This document shows positions 23,314-36,017 of a stretch of 64,000 bases of DNA, piece by piece. Position 1 is the first letter of the stretch, and every line of letters begins with the position of its first letter. The notes below the pieces were generated by a model, which did not search any database, was not told the DNA's origin, and worked only from the letters and a program-made list of their open reading frames with translations. The position numbers and the translations under genes are program-made. The DNA is from Annulohypoxylon bovei var. microspora (lineage: Eukaryota; Ascomycota; Sordariomycetes; Xylariales; Hypoxylaceae), in contig MU405320.1 in assembly GCA_022836615.1 (NCBI GenBank), positions 1-64,000 of the forward strand, given 5' to 3'.

Positions 23314-26043
23314 CTTAGTTAAATTATGTAAGTAAAAGAAAAGCCTTTTTATAATTTGCTTTTAAATAAAATTATCTTCTTATTATAACCTTTTTTTAAA
23401 AATTAAATCAAGTTTTTAATAAAATAAGGTAAAAGTGTTTAATAACCCATAAATTATATTAAAGCTTTATTAAAAATGTAATATCCTTTTAATAAACGTT
23501 AAATTTAAAATTAAATAAATATTTATAATAAATGGTAATGCGGGATACATTAAAGGCTTAATAAAAAATTAAAAAAAAAAAAACAAAATAATAACGAAAA
23601 ATTATTAATCCATTTTAACCATAAGATTTATTATAAAGTATATAAACGCCATAATGATTTATTTTTTTTTTAAAATACGAAATTAAAGGTAATTACAACA
23701 TTTTATATCCTTTTATATAATTTTATCCACATTTTTTTAAAAAATAAAAAGTTTTAATATAATATTAAAAGTGTAATAATAGCAAGGAAATAACGATTTA
23801 AAGAAAATTAACCATTAATGCCAATTATTTAACATAATATTATATTCCACTAAAAATTTAAACCTTAATATTACTTAAAATTAAAAATAATTCCTTAAAT
23901 TTATTAAAAAAATAAATACGTTATAAAAATTCTTACCTTACACTTAAATACTAATATAAATTACCTTATTAATCTAATTAATAACTTATTCATTAAAACC
24001 TTTTATTATAATAAACTAATTAAATTAAATAATAAAAAAATCTTATACATTTATTATTAAACACATATTTCATTAATTAATAATTATATACATTTATATT
24101 CCGATATTTATTAACGTTTATATTATTATTATTACACTTATGCTTTATAAATAAATTAATATATTAATCATGAATTATGATTTTTTTATTATAAGGTTAA
24201 AAGAATTAAAATTAATAAAAATAAATATTAATAAATAAATATATAAAAGAAAGCTTAAATTAAAAACTTTATTTAAATGTTATTTTTTTTTAATTTTAAA
24301 TTAATATCATCCTTATTATATTCCGTTATTTCCTTTTTTAAAATAATAACCATTATTCCGACTTTTATACTACGCGTTAAATAATTATTAAAAAAATAAC
24401 CCTTTTATTTATAAAAATAATAAATTAAATTAATATTAAACACTATAAAAACATTACATTAATAAGAAACTAAAAAAGCTTAAAAAGGTTTTTTTATATA
24501 TGCTTAAATTATGATCTTTGTTATTAAATAAAAAGTGCTGGAATTAGTGGGAGTTATTCTTATAATATTAAAGGTAACCTTAACTTTAAATTAAGATTAA
24601 AAGGTTATAAAGTTAGCTTTTTTTCAGGTAGCTTTAATACATTATTAAACCAACATTAAATAAAAGTTTTTAAATTTAATAAATTTTATTTTTTTATTTA
24701 AATAATAGTAAAATACTTAAATATAAAAATTAATAATTAATTAATAATTTAATTCTTTTTTTCACTTAAATATTAAAATTCCCCCTTCATTTATTAACAA
24801 TATAAAAAATATATAAAACTTAAAGAATTATTTATTTAATTACATATTAAACTTATAAAAATCATTTTTAACTTAAGTTTTAACATTAAAGTTATTATAT
24901 AATAACCTTAATAAATTATATACTTATTTAACTTTAATATATTAATTAATATTATTTTTTATAAAAAAAAGTTAAAAAATTAATTTAACTTTACCTTTAA
25001 TAAATAAACAAAATTATATAAGTTAAATATATTCCTTAAAGAATTCTTATTAATTAATTTAAAATTTATTCCTCATATTTATTTCTTATTTTTTAAATAT
25101 AAGATTTAATTTATTTAATAAAAAACACAAATCCTTAATACAAATTTTTAATAAAAATAAAAATAAAATTATTAATTATGTTTTAAGGGTACGCCAAAGA
25201 TTATTTAGCTTTTTAAATTTATCATTTTATTCTACTAAAAAAACAATTAAATCTTGAAGCATATGAACTGGGATAAAAAAATAAAAGGTGTTAAGAAAAG
25301 CAAGGGAAAAGGAAAAAGCAAAAGAAATAAAAAAAAAAAAAATAATTTATAATTAATTTTTTAACATTATTAATTTATTTAAAATAATAAATAATATAAC
25401 TTAAAATAAATTTATTTTTATTATATTAAACCTTAAAAGCAAAATAATAAAACTTTATTATAAATTTAATTAAAGGACACATTCATTTTAATTAAGAAAT
25501 TTATTAATAAATAAAATTTTCTTTTTCTTTTTTTTTTTAAAGGAAAAAGCAAGCTTTTAATCCCATTATTAAACAATTAATCGAATGATTCTTTAAATTA
25601 TTAAAAATTTTAATATTTCTCTTAAAATTAAAAACTCTTTTTTAATTATAAATAAAAATTCATTAATTTAAAATTATATAATTAAAAAAACAAAAGCAAA
25701 TCTTAATTAATTAATTTAATTAATAAATAACTTAACGTTTTTATTAAAACCTTTACTTAATAATTTAAATATTATCATTAATTAATAATAAAATAAATAA
25801 TATTAAAAGATATTTTATTACAAATAAAAATAAAACCTTATAACCATTAATATAAAAAATTTCATTTAAAAAAACAAAAACTTTTAAAAACTAAATATAA
25901 ACCAAAAACAAAACTTTAAACATATTACAACTTAAAAAAAATCAAATTAATACGCAAATACTTACATATTTAAGAAAAAAAAAAATCTTAAAAATAAACC
26001 TTTAAATTAAAAAAATAAAACAAATAAGTAACTTTAAATATTA

Positions 26044-26260
26044 TATCATAGCGAACAGGTTTTTAATTAAAATAAAACTTATATAATAATAAAACTACAT
26101 ATTTTATTAATAAAAATATTTAAAGTGAAGAATTAAAAGAAAAAAAGCCACGAAATAATTTCTTTTAAAGGATCTTTATATATTAGTTTTATAATTAAGA
26201 TATTAATTAATTAACTCCGCTAATATACCTCAAGAATAACGGTAATTAAGCGCTGTTACA
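26044..26260 (-). repeat. 5' LTR of Gypsy 2 (element reads right to left)
   Basis: This 217 bp LTR starts (minus strand) TGTAACAGCGCTTAATTACC and ends in GATA, where the other copy keeps GACA. It is followed on the right by the ATTAA target duplication. Confidence 0.9.
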
Positions 26261-26815
26261 ATTAAGCGTTTTATAAATATAAAAAAATAATTATTTAATA
26301 AAAAAAATCGTAAGCTTTTAAATTATATATAAGTTTATTATAATTATTAAATATTTAAATATTTATATTATATTAAATATGTTATTATATAAATTCGAAA
26401 ACTCATTTTATATGGTAAAATCTTTTATATAACGTATAATAAAAATTAATTAAAATATATATGAAACTTTTATATTATTTTAAAATTATAAATTTTCTTT
26501 TTTTAATTATTATTTTCGCATATTTTAAAAAGCGTTATTCGTGATAATATTTAATTAAATCACTTTAATATATTTTTTATATAAAAATTTCTTACCATTT
26601 CGATAATTAATAATTTAATTAAAATAAATTTAAAAAATACGTTTTTAATATTAAAATAAAAAAAAAAGCTCGCACAAAAGTTTAATGTATTTAAATTTTA
26701 TAAATACTTAAAAAGTGATGTGTTATAAGCCACGAAAATATCACATTTTTGGTGGGGTGAAATTAATTTTACGGGCTCGCCATTACACCCGGCTCGAATA
26801 ATGGTCATTAATAAT

Positions 26816-27130
26816 AAATTTTAAAAACTTGTTTTTTATAAAAAAACCATAATAAGATATTAAAGCTTGTGGTTTACCATTTAGTAAAATTATTATTAAT
26901 TAAATGTAATTACGAAATATATAATAAAAAGCTTTTAACGATCGTTAAATCGATAAAAGTATAGTAAAAAAAGTTACGAAAAATGATTAAACTTTTTACG
27001 ATTTTTATAAACCATAAAAACTTGGAGTATTTTATAATTACCCGTAAATTAAATAAACGTTAAATACGTTAAAAATAAACTTTATTAAAATTTAATTTTA
27101 TTATAAAATACCGGGCCGGTAAAAAAATAA
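26816..27130 (+). pseudogene. Gypsy 1 RNase H region, eroded
   Basis: Just right of the TIR insertion the plus strand resumes Gypsy Pol: CNYEIYNKKLLTIVKSIKV, matching ECNYEIYDKELLAIV. Then HKNLEYF follows (about 27010-27033), the TDHxxLxYF block, and then YRAGKKIKQ, matching YRPGKxNxxADxLSR. The continuation of the RT half at 19646 shows that the two halves were one element before the insertion. Confidence 0.85.
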
Positions 27131-28059
27131 AATAATTTAATGTTTTATTAAAATAAAGTTAAAATATCCCGGTAAATTAAAAAAATAAAAAAGTAATAAA
27201 CCGTATATAACGTTTATTTAAATAAAAATAATTACCTTTAATAAAAACAACGGTAATAAGCATTTAAATGTTTTTAATAAATGTTATTAAAATATTAAAA
27301 AAAAAGGTAACACCGGATTAAAACCTTGTAATTATATCCATCGGAAAAAAAATCTTTTATAACGAAAATTTACAAGCTTTATAAAATTAAAAAATCGTTA
27401 AAAATATAAACTTTAAAACGATTTATAAAATTATTAATAAAAGTAATCGTTATTTTTCGTTAACTTTTAAAAATTATAAAATTTTAATCGTTAAATGTGG
27501 TTTAAACGATAAAAAAACCGTATTATTTAAAAAATAAACGTAAATATTAAATTAAAAGCCTTTTAAAACGATTATAATTTAAAATGTCCACGATTTTTAT
27601 ATTACGGGTTACTTAAAAAAAAATAATATTATCGCGATCGCTTTAAAATCTTTTTATTAATTAATTATAAAATAAAATATACGGAAGTTTTATAAAAATT
27701 ACGATGTTTACGGCCGAACTTACGTTTAACGAACTTAATAAAAAAGGTTATTAAAATTTTTATTTATTTCCGATCGTTATTTTTTAAAATTATCCATTAA
27801 TTTTATAATAAAAATACCGGTAAAAAAAAAAAAAAACTTTTAATATTTAATGATAATTATTTACCGGTTATTAAAATAAGTTTTATTAAAAACGATGAAT
27901 ACCATGGAAATTAAAATGTATATTATAAAGTTTATATATACCCACGTTAAATATCACGGCTTTTTTATAACGGTAATATTAAACCGAAGAAATAATTAAA
28001 CGAACGCATTTTAAATAAAACTTTATGAATTAATAAAAGTAATATAACGTTTATCCATT

Positions 28060-28200
28060 ACTTTTAATTTAAAAATTAATGGGTTTATGGAAAAAATAAA
28101 TTAAAAAATATAAATATATTTATAATGTTTTTTAATTTATATATAATTTAATTAATTAAAAATATTATTTATAACGATAATAACGATTAATAATCGGAAC
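28060..28200 (+). pseudogene. Gypsy 1 integrase C-terminal part, eroded
   Basis: The plus strand reads INGFMEKIN, then YL*CF and TIINNR-like sequence. Allowing for C-to-T and G-to-A, this fits the DG(x)xERxNQ...YLRCF...LPxAxxAINNR block downstream of the integrase core. It lies 0.7 kb before the 3' LTR, where integrase is expected. Confidence 0.65.
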
Positions 28201-28914
28201 ATAATAATTAAATTAAACCTTTTTTATATAACGTATAAATATTACGTATATTTAATTAAATAAATCGTTAATAAAGCTTAAATAAATTATTTAAAAAATA
28301 ACGGGCCGTGGACTTTATAATTAAAATTAAAAAAATTAACGAATACGTTTAAATTATTATAATTATAATTTAAAAATGTATAAAACGTATAATAAACTAA
28401 TCCCGATTAAAAGGCCTTAAATATAAAATAAACGATAAAGTTTAATTAAACTTAAAAAACATCGTAATATTATAATTTAAAAAAAAACTTTTTTAATTAC
28501 ATATAAAATATAAAATAATTAAGGTAATTAACCTTTATATAATAAAATTAAACGTATTTATAAGAATTTAACCACGATTTTACACCGAATTACTTAAATT
28601 AATAATTATAAACTTATTATTATTTTAAATATAAAACGACATTTAATTATTACTTTTTATTAATTAAAATAACGAAAATTTTAAATATATTATTAAAGAA
28701 ATCTTACGATCGGAAAATAAACGTAAAGGATAAAATATACGTAAAATGATATTAATTAAATGGAAAAATTACGTAAAACCGACGTGGAAACCTTAAAAAA
28801 AATTAAAAAATACGAAAGCTTTAAAAACGTTTTATTAACGATTTAAGGTAAAAAACGGGGTGGGCGAAGAAATTTTCGCGATTATAAGCCTTAAAAAATG
28901 AAGGAAAAAAATAT

Positions 28915-29226
28915 TATTATAAATTAAAAACTTAAAAAATTAATTAAAATAAAAATTAACGTAAATTTATATTATGGTTATAAACGTAATAAACGTAAAT
29001 CCTTATAATAAAACTATTAATAACTTTAAATGGGTTATTAAAATTATTAAAATACGTATAAAAAAAGTTTTTATATTAATTAATTTAATTTACATTTTTA
29101 AACATAAATATCGTAACTTTAAAAACGAAAAATTATTATTTTTTTTTTTCTTTTTTATCAATGAAAATAACCTCATTTTTAACCCTATATAACACAAATT
29201 TATCGTTGCTTATAAGAACCGTTACA
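28915..29226 (+). repeat. 3' LTR of Gypsy 1
   Basis: It is the partner of 16398-16706. It is preceded by a polypurine tract and followed by the TAAAT target duplication at 29227-29231. Confidence 0.9.
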
Positions 29227-29231
29227 TAAAT

Positions 29232-31892
29232 ATAATTAAATTTTTAATATTATTTTATTTAATTTATTAAAAGTTTATAAAAAAATAATTATAAAAATTT
29301 TTATAATAATATTAAAGTATTTAAAAATTACGTAAATGTTAATTTTTTTTATATTAACGAATAAATTAATAACTTATTTTAAAGTTATAATTAAATTATA
29401 AATTAATTTAATATTATTTTTAAATAATATTTATTAAAATTTTTTAAAATTATATTTTAATTTTATTACGAATGAAATGTAAAAAGCTTAACTTTTAATG
29501 TTACGATTTATAATAAATATATCGTCGAAGTTTTTATTATTTAAATTATTTAAATCGTTTTAATTTTTAAAAATAATTATACTTTTAATTAACGCGTTAA
29601 ATTTAATTATTAACATTTAATAATTTAAAATAATAAGTTTTTTTAATTTAATTTAATTAATTAAATTAATTAAATAACGAAGCGGTAAAAACGGTGTTAA
29701 AAATATTAAAAATATTAAAAATGTTAAAAGTATTAAATAAAAAACCGCTTATGTAATTGTTTTATTAATATTAATAAATATTAAATGAAAAAAGTAAATT
29801 TCTTTTTTTTTTTAATAATAAAAATAATTATAATAATTATAATAATAATTATAACCATTAATTTATTACTTTTTTTTAAATGAAAATTCGTTTTTAAATG
29901 TTAAATTAAATTTACGTTTATTTAATTATTTATTTAAAGAAAGTATTTTATATTTTAATATTACGTAAATATTAATTTAATAATTAATTATAATAAAAAA
30001 TTCTTAAATTTATATAAAATAATATAAAATAATAATATAATAACCATAATTAAATTAATGGATTATATATATTATAATAAAAACGAAATAAATGAAAAAA
30101 TTAATTAAATAAATAATAATATAAAAGTTTATATACGATGTATAAAAATTTTATACGTATTTAAAAAAACTTAACGAATTTAAAAATAATATATAATATA
30201 TTTAAAAATTTATACGTTTATATGTATATTAATAAATATTAAATAAATAAAAATTAAAAGGATGTAATATTAATTGTACGCGTTGGTTAATTATATAAAA
30301 CTTTAAATAATAAAAAAAATAAAACGAAAAAAAAAAACGGGTTTAAACGAAGTTTAATTAATGGGTAACTTATTATGGTTATATATTAATAAAACGTTCG
30401 TAAAATATTTTAAAATAATTTAATTATTTTTAATTTATTAATAAGTAAATCGAATTAATAAAACGGGGTAAAATTATAAGGTAAAAAATTTAAATTACTT
30501 GTAATTACGTATTAAATGAACTTTAAAAAAAAGGGATTTAAATTATAATTATGTATTAAATAAGCCTTAAAAAAAGGGATTTAAATTATAATTATACATT
30601 AAATAAACCTTAAAAAAAAAGGATTTAAATTGTAATTACGTATTAAATAAACCTTAAAAAAAAGAAGGATTTAAATTATAATTACGCATTAAATAAACTT
30701 TAAAAAAAAGGGATTTAAATTATAATTACGTATTAAATAAGCTTTAAAAAAGGAAAATAATAACGGGTATAAATACATTTATTAAAATTATTTTATATTT
30801 AAATTTAATTAAAATAAATGTTTTTTTATTTTTTTCATTTATAAAGTTTAAACGTTAAACTTAAATATACTTTAATGTAAATAAAGGAATTATTAATAAT
30901 AAAAAAAACGTTTATTAATTATAATTTCTTTAATTTACTTTTTATAAATATTAATTTAAAGTTATTAAAAAACGTGAATAAAAATATTAAAATATTAAAT
31001 TATTTAAACGTATATAATGGAATATTTACATTAATTAAACTTTAAAATATAATATTAAAATTAATAATTCTTGTTTTTATATAATATTATTAATTATATT
31101 TAAAATATATTTAATAATAAAAAACGATTTTAAATTAAGGTAAATTTAATATGTTAAACGTATTAATAAATATAACGAAATAAAAGTGTTTTTAATATTT
31201 TTATAAAATATATAAAAAGAAATAACCTCGCGTATAAATTAATTGGTTATTTTTATATATCGTTTTAAAAATTATTTTAAAATGAACTTTACTTTTAATG
31301 CACGTATAAAAAAAATTAAAAAAAAAATTTAAAAATATATAAATTATTAAAAACAATTAAAAAGTTAATAATAAAACATTACGTTAATTCGATTTATTAC
31401 TTATAAAATTAATAAAATCGAAATTATTTTTAAACGTTTTAAAAGTTTTTACACGTTATATATAAATGTAAAGTAAAGTTAAAAATCGATTTAATTATTA
31501 AATTTATAAACGTTTATTAAAATGAAAATAAAAGATTCGTTTAAATAAAAAGATTTTTATTATTAATATTATACACGTGTATAAAAAGCTTTAACGCTTT
31601 TATAATTCGTATAATATTATATTAAAATTTAAAGATATTAATTAATAATAATTATACGAATTCGATTTAATAATTAATAAATTTAAAATTATAAAAGTTA
31701 TTTTAAAAGTTTTTTAATCCCGAGTTTTATTTATAAAGTTATTAAATATATTTAAAATTACCATAAAATTATACGAATAATATTAAATGGATATAATTAT
31801 ATATAATTATTTAAAAATAAAAAAAATACCGGAAATAAAAGTAATTTTTAAAAATAATTTATTTATAATAAGAATTAAAACCGAATTAAATG
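29232..31892. other. Eroded AT-rich DNA with a tandem array
   Basis: No protein motif was recognised. It contains a short attaaaaat-type array near 29690-29740 and the 46 bp array described separately. It is presumably old transposon DNA. Confidence 0.6.
30489..30754 (+). repeat. Six-copy minisatellite, unit 44-46 bp
   Basis: Six head-to-tail units contain ttaaattataattacg, tattaaataa and ccttaaaaaaaaggga in turn. Units start near 30489, 30535, 30579, 30622, 30668 and 30712. Differences between units are mainly transitions and A-run length changes. Confidence 0.85.
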
Positions 31893-31897
31893 GTTTT

Positions 31898-32134
31898 TAA
31901 AAGACTTTTCACGTAAATAAATTAATGATTAATGTGTATTATTAAAGTTATAATTAAGTTATTAAAAATAAGTTAAACTTATACCCGTATAAATAAATTT
32001 TAAATGTTTTTATATTAACCGTTTTTAATAATAAAGATCCTTTTATTTTTTTATTTAATTATTGTGTTTTATTTATAAATTATACGTGATAAAGCACGTG
32101 ATAAAATACGGATAAAGTTTTTAATTTATTAACA
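31898..32134 (-). repeat. 3' LTR of the Copia element
   Basis: This 237 bp LTR is equal in length to the copy at 38365-38601. It contains the cacgtgataaa repeat seen in both copies. Confidence 0.9.
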
Positions 32135-33159
32135 CTTTTTTTTAATTAAATGAATGTTATTTATAAATAACGAATTTATTTAATAATAATAAGTAAACTT
32201 AATGCATTTATTAAAGGTTCATTTAATAAAGGTTTATTTATTAATATAAATTTTATTTAAAACTTTTTAAGTTTTAATATTTTATAAAACTTATTATACT
32301 TTTTAATTATTAAGGGTTTAATGAACTTATTAACAAGGTTTTCGTTTAATTTCATATATTTTATTTTCACGTTTTCATCGTAAATTTCTTATTATATGTA
32401 AAAGTATTATATTCGTATATGTTAATTTTTCTTATTAATAACCATTTCTTTGGATTATTTAATAACTTTAATATTATTTTTTAATAAATAAATCGATCCA
32501 AGTGGCATTTACTTAAATTCTTAAAAAAATTTACGTATTTAAGTTATATTATTAATAACTTTATTTAATTTAATGAACTTTACTTTTAAAGTTTTTTTAT
32601 TAACGATTAATTATAATTTCGATGATTATAAAACGGGGCCGCCGCTTATAAAAAACATGATTCCGGTGGTTAATTTTTTAAAATTTATATTATTAATTAA
32701 ATTCGTATTAACCGTTTTAAATAATTTTAATTTATTATGTTTTCGATAAAAATAATCTTAATTTAATGTTTAATAATAAATAAATTAATTATATGCGTTA
32801 ATTAAATATTTAAATATTCTTTTTACTTTAAATAAATATTCTTATAAAAAATTATTTATAAATTTTATTTATATAAATATAATAAAATTAAGGTTTAATT
32901 TAATTAAATAAGTTAAAAAGTTAAACTTTTTAATTAACGAAGTAAATTTATAAATATTACGATTGTTTATTTAATTAAGGTTTTTCGTTATAAATAATAA
33001 ACTAGTTTAATTAATAAAAGTTTCGATAAGTTATTTTTATATTTCGTTAAAATTAAATTCATAAAATGCTTTTTTAATATATATTTTTTAATTAATTTGT
33101 ACGCTTTTTGTTGGATTTGATTTTATGATTCGAACGTTTAAAAATTAATTAACATTTCC

Positions 33160-33345
33160 GAGATTAATGATTAATATATCTTTTTTTAAGCTTGTGGCGA
33201 CCTCCGTGAATTGTTTTTTATTTGCTCCGAATAAAATGAAGTCGTTCACGTACGAAATTATAATGATTCCCAGTTCCTTGTTAATATATACCGCATCGTT
33301 AAATGTTAATAATACATATCCACGACTTTTTAATAATATTTTAAC
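33160..33345 (-). pseudogene. Copia reverse transcriptase fragment, weakly eroded
   Basis: The minus strand reads, without a stop, SRGYVLLTFNDAVY, INKELGIIIISYVNDFILFG and NKKQFTEVATSLK. This is the Copia RT block around the catalytic YVDD, present here as YVND (33241-33252), one G-to-A change from YVDD. Base composition in this patch is clearly less AT-rich than in the rest of the island, so erosion of this element is uneven. Confidence 0.85.
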
Positions 33346-35926
33346 TTTTTATTACCAAGTTATTTTAATTTATTTAAGTTTATATAATGGGTTAATTAAT
33401 TAAATGATTTTATCTTTATAATAATTATATTTATTTATTTTATTAATATATAATTTAAAATATTTTGTAAATAATGGGAATTATTTTATGAATAAGTTTT
33501 TATTTAACATGCCGTTTAAATATACGGCGATAAAGTTTATTTAAATTATATACCATCCTTTAATAATTACCAAGGTCATTAAAATCCGTTATAAGGTAAA
33601 TTTCGTAATTATAACCTTCGTTTTATTATAATCGATCCCGTATTTTTATGTAAATCCTTTTATACAAATATAAGCCTTAAATTTATTAAATATATTATTC
33701 GAAAAGAATTTCTTTTTTAATATTTATTTAGTATTAATAAGGTTATTATGGATATTTTTTCGTTACACGAATTTAAACGTTTTACGTTCGAGGTTTTCTT
33801 TAATTTTTTTTATAATCGCTTTTATTTAATTTTCATAATTTTTATTATTTATCGCTTTACGAAGTAAAAGGTCATTATTAATTTTTATATTAAATATACC
33901 GAATTTTTTTAATAATACCATGACTTATTCTTAGTATTAATTATTAATTAAATTTTTTTTTATAAAATGAATTATTCGTTCCATAAATAATTTTTATTAC
34001 ACGAAATAATTAATAAATTTATTATTACGGTTAATTCGATTAATGATTTCGAATTCTTCGTTTACTTGATTATATTTTTTTCCTTAGTTAATTACGATTA
34101 TAATTTTATTATAATTTAAAGGTGTTTTATTAATATAAGTTTTAAGCCGGATCTTACGTAATTTACCCCGTTTTTTCTTAATTTAATTTATTTTTTAATT
34201 TATGTTATTTTTGTTAATAACGTTATGATTTTTATTACGAATGTAATTTTTTAAAACGGTTTAATAACGTAATTGTTTTTATATATAAAGGGGAAAAAAC
34301 CTGATAATATTTTATAAATTTAATATATTTTTTTAATTATTAATATTTTCATGAAATATAACGTAAGATATTTTTAAGAATTGCCCGTTTTTAACAAGTT
34401 ATATAAAATAATTATATTAACTTTTAAAACCCATAAATATTATTTTAATTTTTTAAGCCTTAAGTTTTTCCGTACGAATTTATTAATTTTCGTTAATAAA
34501 AGCCATATAACGCGTTCTTAATATCTTTAAATTATTATTATTAAATTTATGCCTTTTTTTAAATTAAAAGCCTTTTTAATAACGTTTTAATGTTATTATT
34601 TAATCGTTAATTAATATATTTATTCGATTAAATATATAAGTCGTTCTTTGCATTATCCACGGTTAAAAATAAAAGGATATCTTTATTTAAATGGTGGTAA
34701 TTTATGTTGTATTTTACACGATTCGAATGTATTATTTAAGAATATCGTTTTAATATTAATTTTATGGTATGAAAAGGATTATTTTAATTCCGTTATTTTT
34801 ATAAACGTTTTTAATTTTATTTGCCTTAAATTTTAATTCACCATTAAATTTTATTATTATAATTTTCTTTAATTAACCGTTTTTATCGCGCGGGAAAGTA
34901 ATAAAGGTTTACTGGATTTTTTTAATATAAGTTTTTAAAATTATTTATATATTTTTTTTATTTTTATATATTTCGAAACGTTAATATCGGTTTATATTTT
35001 CGATAATAAAAAAGAAATATTTATGCCTTTTTATTAAGACCGGTTATAACGATTTAAGGTTATATTATATTATATTTTTAATATATTTACTTCGTTTTTA
35101 AACATCGTGTAATTTAATTTTTTACACTTTTATTTAATTATACGTAAAATAAAGTAAAGCTTTTATTTTAAAAGGCTTTAAATTAATTTTAATCGTTTAT
35201 TAAATCGTTTATATTAATCGTTTTATATTAAGGTAATAAAAATGTTAATGTTATAAAATGAGTTTTTTTATTATTTTTTCGTTAAATTTAAAATTATTAT
35301 TTTTAACTTTTAATTAAAACATTATTTTTACATTTCGTATTTTATTTAAAGTTATTTTTAATGCGTTATTTTATTAGTTTTTTAAGGTTTAAGGCTTTTA
35401 CACGTTTAGTTCGGTTTTATTATATATTTATAATAAAAAAATTTTTTTTTAAATATTTAAAGTAATTATTACGTAACCGCCAGATTCCCGGAGTGTTATA
35501 TTATTAATTTTATCGTTATAACGGTAAAATGATTTTTTTAAAATAATTCGTATAAGGAAAATATCGATATATAATACATGGTTAAATGTTATAATTATAT
35601 ATTAATCGTTTTTTTTAACGAAGTTAAACGTGGCTTTGTTTATTAAATTAATTTTAACGGTTTTATCGTTAATGGTTATTTTAAAGTTATGTTTTTTAAT
35701 ATTTATAATTATTATTAAATTAAAATTATTTATGTTATTTATGATATGAATGTTTAATTTAATATTAAATAATAAGTTATTTTTTTTATTTAAAATTAAC
35801 GAATATATTTAAATAATTAAATAAATGCTTGTAAACTTTATATTTATGGAAGCCATTACGTGATCATTATTATCTTATGATAATAATTTTATATAACGTT
35901 TTTTTATTTCATTTTTATAAGTTTAA

Positions 35927-36017
35927 GGTGACTTGGCGCAGTGGTTGCGTGCTTGGTCCGCTCTCGTTGCAATGGTCTTTTATAATAAAAAAAAGGGGTT
36001 CAAATCCCTTAATCACT
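35927..36017 (+). ncRNA. tRNA-like sequence with Pol III A and B boxes
   Basis: The A box TGGCGCAGTGG (35934-35944) and B box GGTTCAAATCC (35997-36007) match the Pol III internal promoter. The outer bases GGTGACT and AATCACT can form an acceptor stem with one G.T pair and one mismatch, and a D stem GCGC/GCGT is possible. No good anticodon stem forms, so I read it as the tRNA-derived head of a SINE-like element, not a working tRNA. Confidence 0.6.

Larger units (their letters stand above)
19928..26260 (-). mobile_element. Gypsy LTR retrotransposon 2 (innermost, youngest)
   Basis: Two 217 bp LTRs lie at 19928-20144 and 26044-26260. Identical 5 bp target duplications ATTAA flank the element (19923-19927 and 26261-26265). 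Ends are TG...CA allowing for transitions. In minus orientation the LTR begins TGTAACAGCG, is preceded by a purine tract (AAAAGAAAAGGG) and contains a tatataaagatcc TATA-like box. RT motifs on the minus strand confirm the orientation. The total is 6333 bp. Compared with flanking DNA it is almost free of CpG but keeps C in CpA, CpT and CpC. It inserted into the TIR element, so it is the last of the three. Confidence 0.92.
19647..26815. mobile_element. TIR element inserted in Gypsy 1 and itself interrupted
   Basis: The 62 bp ends 19647-19708 and 26754-26815 are inverted repeats with about three transition differences. They begin attattaatgacc and contain ttattcgagcc and ggcgagcccg. A TA duplication at the insertion site is compatible with the sequence, as in Tc1/mariner-like elements. 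Without the Gypsy 2 insert the element is only about 0.83 kb, so it was probably a non-autonomous (MITE-like) element; no transposase motif is visible. Confidence 0.85.
16398..29226 (+). mobile_element. Gypsy LTR retrotransposon 1 (outer, split by insertion)
   Basis: LTRs of about 310 bp lie at 16398-16706 and 28915-29226. The element is flanked by identical 5 bp target duplications TAAAT (16393-16397 and 29227-29231). LTR ends read TATTATAA...ACA, that is TG...CA after one G-to-A change. A purine tract (gaaggaaaaaaa) precedes the right LTR, so the element reads on the plus strand. Reverse transcriptase, RNase H and integrase motifs appear in that order on the plus strand. A 7.2 kb TIR element (19647-26815) interrupts it between RT and RNase H. 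Without the insert it measures about 5.7 kb, normal for Gypsy elements. It is not functional: stops are frequent. Confidence 0.92.

Noticed and set aside
28974..29192. 72-codon open frame on the plus strand
   Set aside because: It lies entirely within the 3' LTR of Gypsy 1 and reflects AT-rich non-coding sequence.
30489..30754. CRISPR array
   Set aside because: The units are contiguous tandem repeats without unique spacers, in a eukaryotic genome.
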